NCBI RefSeq assembly: GCF_902459465.1
Contig: NW_022985737.1
Span: forward strand, 1-64,000
Direction of reading: 5' to 3'
Source of the DNA: Asterias rubens
Lineage: Eukaryota; Echinodermata; Asteroidea; Forcipulatida; Asteriidae
DNA length: 64,000 nt
This document shows, one piece after another, positions 38,609-49,718 of the stretch (position 1 is the first letter of the stretch; the number at the start of each line of letters is the position of its first letter). Position numbers and translations under genes: made by a program. Below the pieces are notes generated by a model. The model did no database searches, was not told the origin of the DNA, and saw nothing but the letters and a program-made list of their open reading frames with translations.

Positions 38609-38835
38609 AAGACGGTCGGCCATTTTATGGAGTCAAAATTTTGGCTCCACAAAATGGCCGACCGTGTTTCTTCGCGACGTAAAAGGAAAACCGTGCAATT
38701 TCAAGCCATGTTTGTGTGGATTATTTAATTTTAATTTTAAATTATCTATCTATCCATAAGCATTTCATAACAAACGGTGTCAAACCCTTTCAAAGACCAA
38801 CTCGACCGATCCAAGGCAACGCGTTCCTTTAATGT
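38609..38835. repeat. TTAAAGGAACACG-family foldback, diverged copy
   Basis: GGTCGGCCATTTTATGGAGTC / CACAAAATGGCCGACC centre and right end CCAAGGCAACGCGTTCCTTTAA. The left arm is replaced by the neighbouring repeat. Confidence 0.78.
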
Positions 38836-41018
38836 TCTTTCTTTCTCTCTTAACGTCCCACTCTTATCTTGGGTGTTGTCACATAATGTACACCCTTAAA
38901 CGAATACGTACACCGTGTTGTGTTATGATAACACTATTGCCAAATTAATTACGTTAATTGTGTTATTCTAACACACTATGAAGTTAATGTTGATTCTTAT
39001 TTTGGTATCTAAATCTGACAAAACCCATTGTTGGCACCCCAAATTTTGCAGTGTAATCTCACATTTCCCCTGATATTGCGTCCTTGAAAATGTTCCAACC
39101 ACTATCTGCATCAATGTGTTAAATTGTGTTTTACATAGTAGTTCTGGCTCATCCCGAGTGTGCTTAAAAGATTAAAACATTTGCCAATTGGTCGAACCGC
39201 GACCTCCATTTTGTTAACCCCTGAGTCACGTCCATGGAATACTGGTCGTCCTAAGTACTGTAATAAAGGCCTCTCAACATAAAGAAACATTGGAGACGAA
39301 CATTTGCTCAAAAACACACAAAAAAAAAAAAAAACACTCACACAAAATAAGTAATAATAAAAAATAAAATAAAAAACACAAAACAAAAACACGCGCGCAC
39401 AAAATAAAACAACAATAACGATGACCCCACCAACAAGAAAAACCCCACAAACACATAAACAACAAAAACAAAACAACATCAACGACGACAGCGAGTTAAT
39501 ATAACACTTATAGTCATTATATTTAAACATTTACGAAAGAAATAGAGAAAAACAGATAGACAGATGGATAGATAAAATGGTAATATAGATCAACGGATAG
39601 GGCCTATATTGGTAGAAATTAAAACAAAAATAAATAATACACAATAACAAAGAGGTGAAGAATAAAGTCACATGGAAATAATATTTGTTTTCTTCTTCAA
39701 ACATTAGAGTATATGTTTATGAATATTAAAATAATTTTTTGAGAGATTGTTTGTAACGATTTATATGGTTAAAAAATAGATAAGGTTGTTTTGGGGTGAC
39801 TCCCCCTACCCCTTTTGTGACGTCAATCGAGGCAGACTTTGCCTCGATCGAACATCGAACACACGTGCAAGTACATGAAAGTCCTACTCGTGAGTTTAAA
39901 CGTTTAGAAACAAAAGTTTTTTTCTTGCATTTTTCCGGCAATGTCAACCAGGTGTAAAACAACTAAAGATTGGGTCACTTTGCAAAGTGGTCCGATCTGA
40001 CGTATTTTCAGCGCTTAGTGCAGCAAACACTACGAGCCGTCGTGCTTCGAGAATTCGGAATACACAACACATTTTGACATGAAGAGAAAAGTTCTTTTCT
40101 AAAACATGACGCCATCCATACAATTTTCCAGCTAGTGGGAAGTCGAAGAAGGTACCTGATAGACGTAACGAACCTTAAGGAGCATTTGCCTAACGTGAAA
40201 AAAATCGGGTATTGTGTCAACTTTGAGGGCATGTTTTTAGCTTGTGCTGGGTAATCTGGGTGGACCGTCCGCAAAGCAGCCATACAGTGCCTGCAGTCTG
40301 CTCCGTGACCGTAGTTCTGTACGTAGGCATCATACCGATCAGGTATCCAGACAAAGTGTACGGGGCCAGACTACTCATTTTCTCTTCAAATATTGCGCCT
40401 CGATTGACGTCACGAACAGCGCCCTCTCGGGTCGGGCCGACTTTTAGATTTATAGATAAAATGGACACTAATTTTGTAGAACCTTAGTTAGCTGTTTATT
40501 CATATTCCACTCATCAAAACACACACATCTTTTGATAATAGTTTGTATACCTTTGCACTCCCTTGACAGCCCGTAATTTATTACCTTTTATTTATTGCCA
40601 GACTAAAGATTTAAAACAAATAAAATGAATAGATAAATAAAAAAGTACAACAAAAAAACACGAAGTAAACACATGTCAGCAACTGATAATAATTTGATCT
40701 GATTTCATTTCCAAGAAGATTAGTATAACAATTTTGTGTCACGAACGGGGTCTTGAGTTTACTTTTTAAAGGAAAAGTATACCTTGTGTTTTAGGAATAA
40801 ATGTGGAATAAATGTAGATTTATTCAAGACAACTGACGTTATGAGCATTTCGATTCAAACGTTGGTGCGTTTTGAGATATCACCGAAAATCCGCAGTGGT
40901 GGTGTCCACGCAGGAAGAATAATCCATAATAGGAATACGACAAAGTGAGAAGCGTTACTGACAGTAACTTTTTTCACATTCAAATTATAAGGCATAAAAC
41001 TGACATCTTTAGGCTGTT
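38836..41018. other. Intergenic stretch; A/C-rich low complexity
   Basis: 39300-39480 is an A/C-rich tract that produces spurious hydrophobic minus-strand ORFs. Segments near 39815-39850 and 40395-40440 share CGTCA...TCGA words in inverted order, a possible old foldback. No gene seen. Confidence 0.45.
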
Positions 41019-41440
41019 AAAGGCATTGGGCACCTCTGGTAAATTGTCAAAGACCATTTTTTTACTTGGTGTATCCAAGCATATGCATGAAATAGCAATC
41101 CTGTGAACATTTGGACTCAATTGGACATCGAAGTTGCAAGAGAGTAATAAACAATAAAAAAAAAAACTCGTTGCACAATTTGCTGTTCTTTCAGATGCTT
41201 AGTCAAAGGCTTCAGGCCTTTTGACATTTGAGTCAGAAATTACTTCTTTCTCAAAAACTACGTTACTTCAGAGGGGGTCGTTTCTCACAATGTTTTATAC
41301 TATCAACAGCTCTCCAATGCTCGTTAAGAAGTAAGTTGTTATGCTAACAACCACCTTTGATCGACCTTGCTAAACCAAAGGTTTGTATTGCCATTTAAGT
41401 TTAAGAGTGTCAAATATATACCTTCCCTTTAAATGCTTTG
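41019..41440. repeat. TTTAAAGGCA-family foldback copy
   Basis: GTTAAAGGCATTGGGCACCT start, ATTGTCAAAGACCATTTTTT, GGACATCGAAGTTGCAAGAG and GTCGTTTCTCACAATGTTTT. The right end is diverged. It lies about 0.4 kb upstream of the gene B promoter. Confidence 0.8.
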
Positions 41441-41800
41441 ACAGGGGCCATCACGTCCCGTCTAAATGATGACAGACATTACATACCCCTCAAGCTAAGG
41501 TGGTGCGATGTCTATTACAAAAACATAGTGGAGGGGGATACAAAAATCATAGAGGCAATCAATCATGTTTGACAAGTGACTGGTGTCCGCTGTATACTAG
41601 ATTCACGAGTTCTGAAACCAGTGATGTAGTTGCAGGTATAAAACACTTGCCGGTGACTCTGTGGGCGTGACAGTTTCTCAAAAAAAACAAAAGAACTTCG
41701 TTCATCAAGAATTCCTCACGATCCCCGTCCGTTTTGTTTTTCAGCCTTGGCAATCCGCCGATTTGCAAAATAGTTAATTTTGTTTATTTGAGGTGGTAAA

Positions 41801-41808
41801 CTATAAAA
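41801..41808 (+). promoter_or_regulatory. Candidate TATA box of gene B
   Basis: CTATAAAA, 118 bp upstream of the start codon, implying a start site near 41832 and an ~87-nt leader. A two-codon upstream ORF (ATGATTTGA, 41876) lies in that leader. Confidence 0.55.
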
Positions 41809-41918
41809 GAAAAACACATGAAAGTGTTCGTAGAGGGGAGTATAGCTGGGTGCAGTGTGGTGGTATACGGCTTTCATGATTTGAGTGTGGTCAGTCCAAA
41901 CCGCAGCCCCAAACCACA

Positions 41919-42486
41919 ATGAATCCCATGGAAACCGCCGGCACGCTAATGACATTTCTTCTGACTCTGACGCTCTCCCGAACTCATACACTCGGCTCAA
42001 CTGTGAGCCCATCTGGGTATATCAGAGTCGAAGAAGGAACACCATCGGACCCCTTCAGTCCCCTTAATGCCTACCAAGCTGCTGCCCCAAGTCCAGACAC
42101 GGGTGAATTCCCGTCGTCTACAATAAGGCATACACCCAACTCCTCCTCCCCGTCAACATCACAGTACAAACAGAGCGAAGAAGACCCCGATGCCACACCC
42201 AGCTACCCTCCCCAAGAGACCGGTCAACCCACCGAGGAAGAAGAAGAAGTCATCGACGGGCTCACAGCCCGGGAGCGAAACATCCGAATTATGATTCTGA
42301 GGCAACAACTGATGGTGAAGCTTGGACTGACGAGTCTGCCGCCCAAGTCTGAAGCTAAACCCCCTCGGAGTCTCCCACCGGCACTGAAGAAGCGACTGTT
42401 GGAACACGGAACACCCCAGAGGGACCTCCCTGTGTATCAGCCCCCCGAGAGTGGAATGACCGAAGTCTTGGCTTCTGCAGAAAAAG
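41919..42486 (+). CDS. Gene B exon 1: signal peptide and propeptide helix
   Basis: ATG in ACAATGA context (A at -3), followed by a hydrophobic LMTFLLTLTL. A second in-frame ATG lies three codons on. An acidic stretch EEEEE (106-110) precedes TARERNIRIMILRQQLMVKLGL, the counterpart of the gene A and C helices, then SLPPALKKRLL. Ends VLASAEKG at a GTAAAA donor, phase 1. Confidence 0.87.
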
Positions 42487-45400
42487 GTAAAACCGAAGTA
42501 AAAGTAACTGCACGAATATTTCTGTTTTTGAATGGTACTTGACAACTATTGGTAGGCCTAATTTTACTCAAAACAATGTAAGATTATGCAATTTTGACTC
42601 AAAATAATTGTTAGCATAACAACTTACTTGGTAACGAGCAATGGAGAGCTGTTGATAGTGTAAAACCTTGTGAGAAACGGCTCCCTCTGAAGTTACGCAG
42701 TTTTTGAGAAAAAGGTAATTTCTTACTCAATTATTAAAATACTTCTGGCCTGAAGCCTTTTAGTGTCCAGTGTCCAATTTGTACGTATTGTATAAATCTC
42801 CCTGTTTGTTTCAATCCACATGTAGTTTTGTTTACTTAAAGGCAGTGGACACTATTTGGTAGTTGTCAAAGACCAGTCTTCTCACGTGGTGTATCTCAAC
42901 ATAAACATAAAATAACAAACCTGTGAAAATTTGAGCTCAAACGGTCATCGAACTTGCGAGATAATAATAAAAGAAAAAACCCACCCTTGTCACACGAAGT
43001 TGTGTGCGTTTAGATGGTTGATTTCGAGACCTCAAGTTCTAAATCTGAGGTCTCGAAATCAAATTCGCGGAAAATTACTTCTCTCTCGAAAACTATGGCA
43101 CTTCAGAGGGAGCCGTTTCTCACAATGTTTTATACCATCAACCTCTCCCCATTACTAGTCACCAAGAAAGGTTTTATTCCAATAATTATTTTGAGTAATT
43201 ACCAATAGTGTCCACTGACTTTAAATCTCACAGGGTTGTTATGTATATGTTGGAATACACTAAGTGAGAATACTGGCCTTTGGCAATTGCCGGAGGTGAA
43301 TCCGTTGCCTTTAAGATGGCAGAGGGGTGATTGGCCAGAATATGTAGATCTATGAAAACTTAAGTATAAGTCTTCTTTTTATCCAAGTCGCCCGAATTAC
43401 TGTTTTGCCGAATTTTGGCAGTTTTCCCCTCCTGTCCCATGGTTGCACGCCTACCCCCCCCCCCCATCCATTGCCTCTCGGCATTCCCACCCCTACACAC
43501 ACACGTGACCTCCTGAATCCGCCTCTTGGCGAGTGGGATTATGTTCTCTTTGTTTATTTAAAATATGTTGAAATAAGTTAGTTCATGTGATGTCTTGTGT
43601 ATTTAATATGAACCATGGGTGGCGAACCCCAATAAATATAGGCCACTGGCATGGTGACGGGGGTGGGGGACGTTGCGGAATGGATTTGTGAGTTCGTGAA
43701 TAAATTATTTGCAAATGGGAAGGTTTGAGGAGTGGATTGGGTGAGAGGGGTGAGCTTGTGATCAGAGGGTAGGGGTTTGCCCGTGGGGTTAAAGGCAGTG
43801 GACACTATTGGTAATTGTCAAAGGCTAGCCTCCACAGTTGGCGTATCTCAACATATGCATAAACTAACTAACCTGTGAAAATTTGAGCTCAATCGGTCAT
43901 CGAAGTTGCGAGATAATAATGAAAGAAAAAAACACCATTGTCACACGAAGTTGTGTGTGTTTACATGGTTGATTTCGAGACCTCAAGTTCTAAATCTGAG
44001 GTCTCGAAATCAAATTCGTGGAAAATTACTTTCTTTCTCAAAAACTATGGCACTTCAGGCATCTGAAAGCACAACGAGGGTGTTTTTCTTTCATTATTCT
44101 TTTGCAACGATGACCAACTGAGTCCAAATTTCACAGATTTGTCACTTTATGCATATGTTGGGATACACCAAGTGAGAACACTGGTCTTTGACAATTACCA
44201 AAGGTGCCCAGTGCCTTTAAACTAAATTTAGTTGTGCTGATGGGTTTGTTGACAATCCTTGCACAAAAGACCTCCTCACGCCTACCAGACTTGAGAGTCA
44301 TGGTCGTTACCCTTCGTAATTGTTATGATATTTCCACCATCCCCAACAGGACTAGTGGTTTCAAAAACAAGCACGTACCTTCGCTCGTCCCCAGCGCCTT
44401 GCTTTAACCAAAGGCGCTGGGATGGGCAAACGTATCATGCACGCACATTGGTTTAATAATGCGCAGTCCCATCATGCATCACACTCACACTGCGCCATAT
44501 TTCTATACAAGAACTTCCTGAACAAGAATCTGTGCAAGCTGATTAGCCCATCCCAGCAGTCCTGGATAGAATGGCCGCTGGGGCCGAGCGAAGCACGTAC
44601 CTTATTTCATTACCTTTCTTGTATACAGCTGTATATACCTGTTGAGCGATTTTGTTTTTGGAATGGGAACGCTATTTCAACTTGTTAATAATTGTGTGCG
44701 TGTATTATTTAAATGTAATTCTGACATTTGCACACAATTTTTCGTAGTTATCGACCAACAAATTAGGCACACACTCAATAATTTGAAAAACTATAAACGT
44801 TTCTGCCGTTGGCGGCGTGCGTCAACAAGGCAATACTTTGACGTCATGTGATGTTGCTATAATACCGCAGTACTGCTTCAAAGTGGCTGTTCAAAACAGT
44901 AAACGGTACACATAAACAGTAAAATTCACTTCGGTTTGCAAGTCAGTCTAAAAAACATTAATTTTTATTCAACATAAACTAACCAACTTCGTCGTCTCTC
45001 GTTCTTTCCAGAGAACAACTGTTCAGGTTTTGGTTACTGCTTCAAGTTCAGTCTCGTCAAAGACACCATCGGCAAGCAGATCAAATCAGTCAATCTGTGG
45101 CTTTACATGACAGCTGAAGAAGGGAACCGAAGCGCTCTCAGACAGATCACCGTCATGCTGTTAACGGTCGGTGAGGGCGGCATTTTACGGAAGGAACTCG
45201 CTACAAAGGTATTATTACGAAAAACTGGACACTATTGGTAATTACTCAATTATTTGTTAGCATATAAACTTCGGTAACGAACAATGAAGAGATATTGGTA
45301 ATAACACTTTGTGGCTTTGGTAATTGTCACATACCAGTATTCTCACTTGGTGTATCCCAACATTATGCACATAAAAACCACCCATGTTGCGCACATTTTG

Positions 45401-46574
45401 TGTGCTTTCAGATGCATAATAAAAGGCTTCCGGCCAGAAATGTTTTATTATTTCAGTGAGAAAACAATTACCTCTTTCTTAAAGCTACGTTAAATGGTTC
45501 ATTATCAGAGGGAGCTGTTTTCACAATTGCTCTTTACCAATTACGTTTTTAGTTAACAATTACTTTAAGTAACTTCCAATAGTGTCCAACAGAATAGAAT
45601 TGAATAGAAAACAATTGACTCCAGGGGACTCAAACCTGCGACCTCCAGACCATTAGGGGATGCTGATGTATGTAGCCCTGAAGTTGGCGGTATCCCTATT
45701 TAGTCGATGTCTTTGTTCGGGTGCAGTCAAAAGCAGAGGTCTGGTTTTAACAAATCTTAAGATGACAGTTTTTATACTTTTGTATACCCTCGACAGCTGC
45801 CCCTGTCCAATTTGTAATCATTGTGTTATAAAATAAAGATAGAAAGCCATTCAACCTGTTTTGTTTTTTTGGTTTTTTTTACTTGTAGGATGGCAAGCCT
45901 CTGGCATGCAAGACTTAATAATTAGTTTTAATTATAGATATGGTCCCTTTCGCATTCCTTCGATTATGACATTTTAATCATTCTTTATGATTTTGTTTCC
46001 CCAGGTGGTTAGTAAAAGAGAAGGCTGGTTCCATTTTGAGCTTCCCCGAGAGAGGAACGACTGGACCCAACTGGTGCACCGTCTCCAGATAGCCAACGCT
46101 GCCGAAGAATCATCCTCACAGGAGGCTCAGCCGACCAACTTCCCGCCGATCTCACTCGCCGATCAACGGCTTCCAATCCTGTCCGTAGCAGTCGACGTGA
46201 ACCGCAAACGCAAACGCTTACGGCGTCAGAACTCCAACATCTGCCAGTCTGGCACGGACACCTGCTGCCTGCATCGGTTCCAGGTGGAGATGTCCGATGT
46301 ACTCCAAGGCATAGTGGAGCAACCCACCACCATGTTCGCCAACTTCTGCAAGGGGAGCTGCATGCACGTCATCAACTTCGAGACGCTCCACGCCAACGTG
46401 ATGAGGGACCGCGCCCTGATTGAGACGGACGCCGATCTTAAGAAGGAGCTGACCCCGTGCTGTGTGCCCGTGGATTACTTCGACCCACTGTCCATCATCA
46501 TACGCAATCAGAACAACACTTTCACTACGCACATTGTGAGCAGTATCTCGGCAAGATCGTGCGGCTGTAAGTGA
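41919..46574 (+). CDS. Gene B: divergent activin-like TGF-beta family ligand (three coding exons)
   Basis: Exons 41919-42486, 45012-45208 and 46005-46574 join in frame to 444 residues. Order: signal peptide (about 1-26), acidic Pro/Ser-rich linker, propeptide helix (116-138), exon-2 CFKF strand and LWLYMT core, LPILSV strand, KRKRLRR cleavage site, and a 115-residue mature domain (330-444) with nine cysteines (IC, TCC, FC, SC, PCC, SC, GC). The mature domain has no tryptophan: the usual W-x-(x)-W-I-I segment is replaced by DVLQGIVEQ, so type I receptor contacts are probably changed. Intron 1 is phase 1, as in A and C; intron 2 is phase 0 and unique to this gene. It is read away from the tRNA array and is tail to tail with gene C. 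The fold assignment is firm; receptor and role are unknown. Confidence 0.9.
42834..43225. repeat. TTTAAAGGCA-family foldback copy, full length
   Basis: CTTAAAGGCAGTGGACACTA to TAGTGTCCACTGACTTTAA, including the GAGACCTCAAGTTCTAAATC inverted pair. Confidence 0.88.
43788..44220. repeat. TTTAAAGGCA-family composite copy
   Basis: Starts TTAAAGGCAGTGGACACTAT; the centre has the GAGACCTCA pair. At about 44060 it switches to the opposite arm (ATCTGAAAGCACAACGAGGG) and ends GTGCCCAGTGCCTTTAA, suggesting recombination between copies. Confidence 0.8.
45012..45208 (+). CDS. Gene B exon 2: propeptide beta region
   Basis: Acceptor TTTCCAG; the exon 1 G plus AG gives the Glu codon, then NNCSGFGYCFKFSLVKD and VNLWLYMTAEEG. 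CFKF and LWLYM align by eye with CFKF/WVYIT of gene A and CFSF/LWIHL of gene C. Ends ELATK at a GTATTA donor in phase 0. Confidence 0.85.
45209..46004 (+). other. Gene B intron 2
   Basis: 796 bp from GTATTA to TTTCCCCAG. Contains a TTTAAAGGCA-family copy (45215-45590) and a tRNA-like SINE fragment (45600-45720). Confidence 0.8.
45600..45720 (-). repeat. tRNA-derived SINE-like fragment
   Basis: On the minus strand GGTCGCAGGTTTGAGTCCCC resembles a Pol III B box in a T arm, following GGTCTGGAG and an upstream TTCAGGGCTACATACATCAG. Related words (GGTCGCAGGTTCAAATCC) occur on the plus strand near 56690. No cloverleaf can be drawn. Confidence 0.5.
46005..46574 (+). CDS. Gene B exon 3: mature ligand domain
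   Basis: Begins VVSKREGWFHFELPRERNDW, matching EGWVEVEIPLERHKW of gene A. Then ISLADQRLPILSVAVDV, the basic KRKRLRR site, and the mature chain starting QNSNIC. Key residues: TCC, FCKGSC, TPCCVP, NNT glycosylation site and terminal SCGCK before TGA. All nine activin-type cysteines are present and the tryptophans are absent. Confidence 0.9.
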   Translation: MVSKREGWFHFELPRERNDWTQLVHRLQIANAAEESSSQEAQPTNFPPISLADQRLPILSVAVDVNRKRKRLRRQNSNICQSGTDTCCLHRFQVEMSDVLQGIVEQPTTMFANFCKGSCMHVINFETLHANVMRDRALIETDADLKKELTPCCVPVDYFDPLSIIIRNQNNTFTTHIVSSISARSCGCK

Positions 46575-47979
46575 TGACTCTGCACCCATCTCCCTCCCCT
46601 GAACGACATAATATTCATGATAACTTTCGGACAGAATTAAAAGCCGCGTCATAATTGGCGGCTATGGCTACTGCGTCATCATACGTTGAAGTATAGGACG
46701 TCCTTTAGCAACACACATTGCAGCAGTCCTAGCCATAGCTGTAGCCACCAATTCCTAAAAGGCATATGACAATTAACTTGTACGGTGTTTTCGAAGCCGG
46801 AGACGAGGCCTAAGCCGTATCTCGGACGAAGAGAAAAAAAATTATTCGTAAACTTGTCCAGTCCATCTAAGCCAGTCGATGTTGCGCCCTCCACCGGCGA
46901 CTAATATATAACGAGCTCGCTAATGGTCGCCAATTAAGATCAGTAGGGATGTAAAAACCTTATCTACATACACCGCTGACCGGGGTGGGATTCGCAGTGG
47001 GGTCCAAAGATGTGACAGACAGTGAAAAAACAAGTAAGCCAACCTGAATCACCTGGGCCCATTTTCATATAGCCGTTAAGCAGCAAATACGGCTTAGCAA
47101 TTTCTTTGCCAAGTACAAAATGAGTGGGGCACCAGTTGCAACACTTTATGGATTTTTGGCTGCTAATCAGTTTCTGTTATTAAGCATAATTTGTATTTGC
47201 TTAATGGTTGTAGCTATGCTTTTATGATTAAAGTGTGCACAGGACTCAATTGTATGGTGCTGATTACCGCTGAATTCTGCGCTTGTGACCTCACCATGTA
47301 AATCGTGTGATTCTACAGACCGCAGGCGCACACAATCGCGGTAAGAAGAGCCATAAAAATCTGCCTCACATTTTGTTCGCTTTTCACGAATATTATGGTT
47401 GTAAGTTAATTCTCTTACTCTCTACACCATGACGTCATCTTTAAATCTGATGGGAATATGATGGTCTCACAGGCTTCAAAAGACTGTTTTTCTTACATGC
47501 GTTGTGCTTGCTCGTATCAAGCTTTTAAATAATATAGTATAACGTCTTGCCACCCTAAACATGGAACGTTGATTCGTAGACCCCCCCCCCCGAACGGGGA
47601 GAGAAAGACGAAGAATAAGAAGAGGTAGAAGAAGAAGACTTTTTGGTTTAACTTTTAAATAACATCTTTTTTTCATAGCATTAAACTTGAAGCCACTCGT
47701 TATTGTATACAACATTACAGGGTAATTATTACGTTGAGAACACAATAAGTTGCAGCACAATACAATTTTGCAGTAAGACAAAACACAAAACCGGATAAAA
47801 AATAATTGGGATTAGAATCCAATCCAAGGGGGACGAAAACGGACCATGCCCCCCCCCCCCCCCTTCACAAAAGATACGAAGTCAAACTAGAAGATGAAAG
47901 AAAATGAGACGAAGAAGAAGAAGAAGAAGAAGAAGAAGAAGAAGAAGAGGAAAACATATTGATGCGTTATTTACTAAGA
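46575..47979. other. 3' flank of gene B and intergenic stretch
   Basis: An imperfect foldback (GGCGGCTATGGCTA at 46659, TAGCCATAGCTGTAGCCACC at 46731) lies just beyond the stop. A diverged GGGCCCATTTTCATA half element starts at 47056. C-runs at 47581 and 47849 and a GAA microsatellite at 47911-47950 follow. No clear AATAAA close to the stop and no gene. Confidence 0.5.
47911..47950 (+). repeat. (GAA)n microsatellite
   Basis: About 12 GAA triplets in a row. Confidence 0.92.
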
Positions 47980-48355
47980 ATTGTAAAGACACTGTATACA
48001 CGTTTGGTATGTATTTAAATAATAAATGTTAGCATAAAAGCTACCTTGGTAACGAGCAAAGGAGAGCTGTTGATAGTATAATGGAGGTTAGAAACGACTC
48101 CCTCTGAAGTAACGAGGTAATGAGAAAGAGGTATTTTCTTACTAAAACATTAAAACACTTCAGCTGAAGCCAGATGAAATTTCATTCGGCAGATGAAATC
48201 ACACAAAATTTGTACAACAACGGTGTTTTTTTCTGTCACCATTATTTGTTGTGCAACTTAGACAACCAATTGAGCCCACATTTTCACAGATTTTTTATTT
48301 TGGGATACACCAAGAGAGAAGACTGGTCTTTGACAATTACCAGGCCCACATGTCT
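47980..48355. repeat. TTTAAAGGCA-family foldback copy, diverged
   Basis: GTAACGAGCAAAGGAGAGCTG, GACTCCCTCTGAAGTAACG and GACTGGTCTTTGACAATTACC are present in family order. The terminal CTTTAAA is lost. Confidence 0.75.
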
Positions 48356-48557
48356 TTACGACAGTATGTTTATTATTTTAATATGAAGAGCAAAATGCAA
48401 AATTTAACAAAATTATGAATTAAAATAAATTTTAACGTGTAAAGAAGAAAAAAATTAAATGGTTTCTGTTTTTGTTTATATGCCTGTGTCCTTGGCTGCT
48501 TGATGTGAACGCCAATCTAACTTTTCTAGGGTAACATTTTAAAAATGGATAAGTTCT

Positions 48558-48876
48558 GGGTACTTTTTGTAAGACACAAAAGATAACATCCACAGCCTTA
48601 CATTAAACTTACACGATTTGAAGATAATGATGGTAGAAGGCTTCCCCTATCACTTCATGAAGTGCTGTAATTTTTGAGAAATGGGTTAAACATGTCACGA
48701 AAATTATTTTAACATTTAAAATGTATTTTCGTGACATTGTTTTACTCATTTCTCCAAAAGCTACTGCACCTCAGCAAGTAATATTTTAAGTAAAGCCTTC
48801 TACTATCATTATCTTCAAACTGTGGAAGTTTAATGTAAATGCGTGGACATTGTGTTCTGTGTTACAAAAAGTACCC
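48558..48876. repeat. GGGTACTTTTTGTAA foldback element
   Basis: Ends GGGTACTTTTTGTAAGACAC and GTGTTACAAAAAGTACCC. Inner pairs are GGTAGAAGGCTT / AAGCCTTCTACTA and GTCACGAAAAT / ATTTTCGTGAC. 319 bp, no ORF. A diverged half copy starts near 50396. Confidence 0.88.
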
Positions 48877-49139
48877 TAATCTTAAAAAGCCTTTGTTAGC
48901 AATAAATCGCATGCACATTTTGTCATGTTTGAGTTTCAATGGATAACCAAATCTACCCTCTCCTCTTTTTCGCTTGGTTTGAGCAGTGAAGGATGAAAAA
49001 CATAACCCTTGCTCTTTTCGGCTGGATGTGAGCACAAAGGGGTAGAATATTCTACCACTTTTCTTTTCGGTTGGGTTTATGCACCTGATTCCTACCTTAT
49101 TCTCCCAAAAATACTTTATGAAAAACAAAAACAGAATGT

Positions 49140-49558
49140 ACTAGAGGTTTTCTCGGTCAATTTCCGAAAAAAAGCAGCCAAGTTAACCACCAAGCTATTC
49201 TATTTCGCGCAAAATCGAATGCTACTCAAAAGGGTCATTCGATTTCGTTTTGGGATTAGTCAAATGTAATGTTGCGTCATTCGAATTAACAAAATAATCA
49301 TTCAATTTAACAATTCATCAAAGCGGCATTCAAATTCGCAGACGCTTCTTGAGGCGTGTGTGTCACGAAAAAGAATGACGCTACGCTAAATTGAACAGAG
49401 TGCTTAAGGAATTTGACTCGACCCAAAACGAAATTGAATGGCCGAATTCTGAATTTGAAACGCAGTAACAACTGGAAAAGCAAAACAGCTTTAATTCGAA
49501 CGCATGAAAATTAAATTGACTGCTCATTTGCCCAATTTGACCGAAAAAACCTATATTA
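49140..49558 (-). repeat. ATAGGTTTTCTCGGTCAA element, copy 2
   Basis: Reverse orientation to copies 1 and 3. Ends TAGAGGTTTTCTCGGTCAA and TTGACCGAAAAAACCTATA. Subterminal AATCGAATGNNNNTCATTCGATTT words suggest nested inverted pairs. Confidence 0.87.
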
Positions 49559-49718
49559 ACGTTTTGAAAATAACTTCAAGAACATTTGCTATATCATTAC
49601 ACAACATAGTGAGCAAATGAAAATTGTAGTTAAAAATGACAACTATTTTCGATTTGTCTTTTCTCAGCGCATTGATCTAATGTTATCTGGGGTATGCGTG
49701 CTTTATAAGAACAATTTA

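Larger units (their letters stand above)
42487..45011 (+). other. Gene B intron 1 with nested foldback repeats
   Basis: 2.5 kb; GTAAAA donor, TTCTTTCCAG acceptor. Holds TTTAAAGGCA-family copies at about 42590-42780, 42834-43225 and 43788-44220, a hairpin at 44393-44423 (CAGCGCCTTG / CAAAGGCGCTGGG) and a C-run at 43457. Confidence 0.8.

Noticed and set aside
39111-39530. 139-residue hydrophobic minus-strand ORF
   Set aside because: Arises from an A/C-rich low-complexity tract; the string of Phe/Val/Cys is compositional, not a membrane protein.
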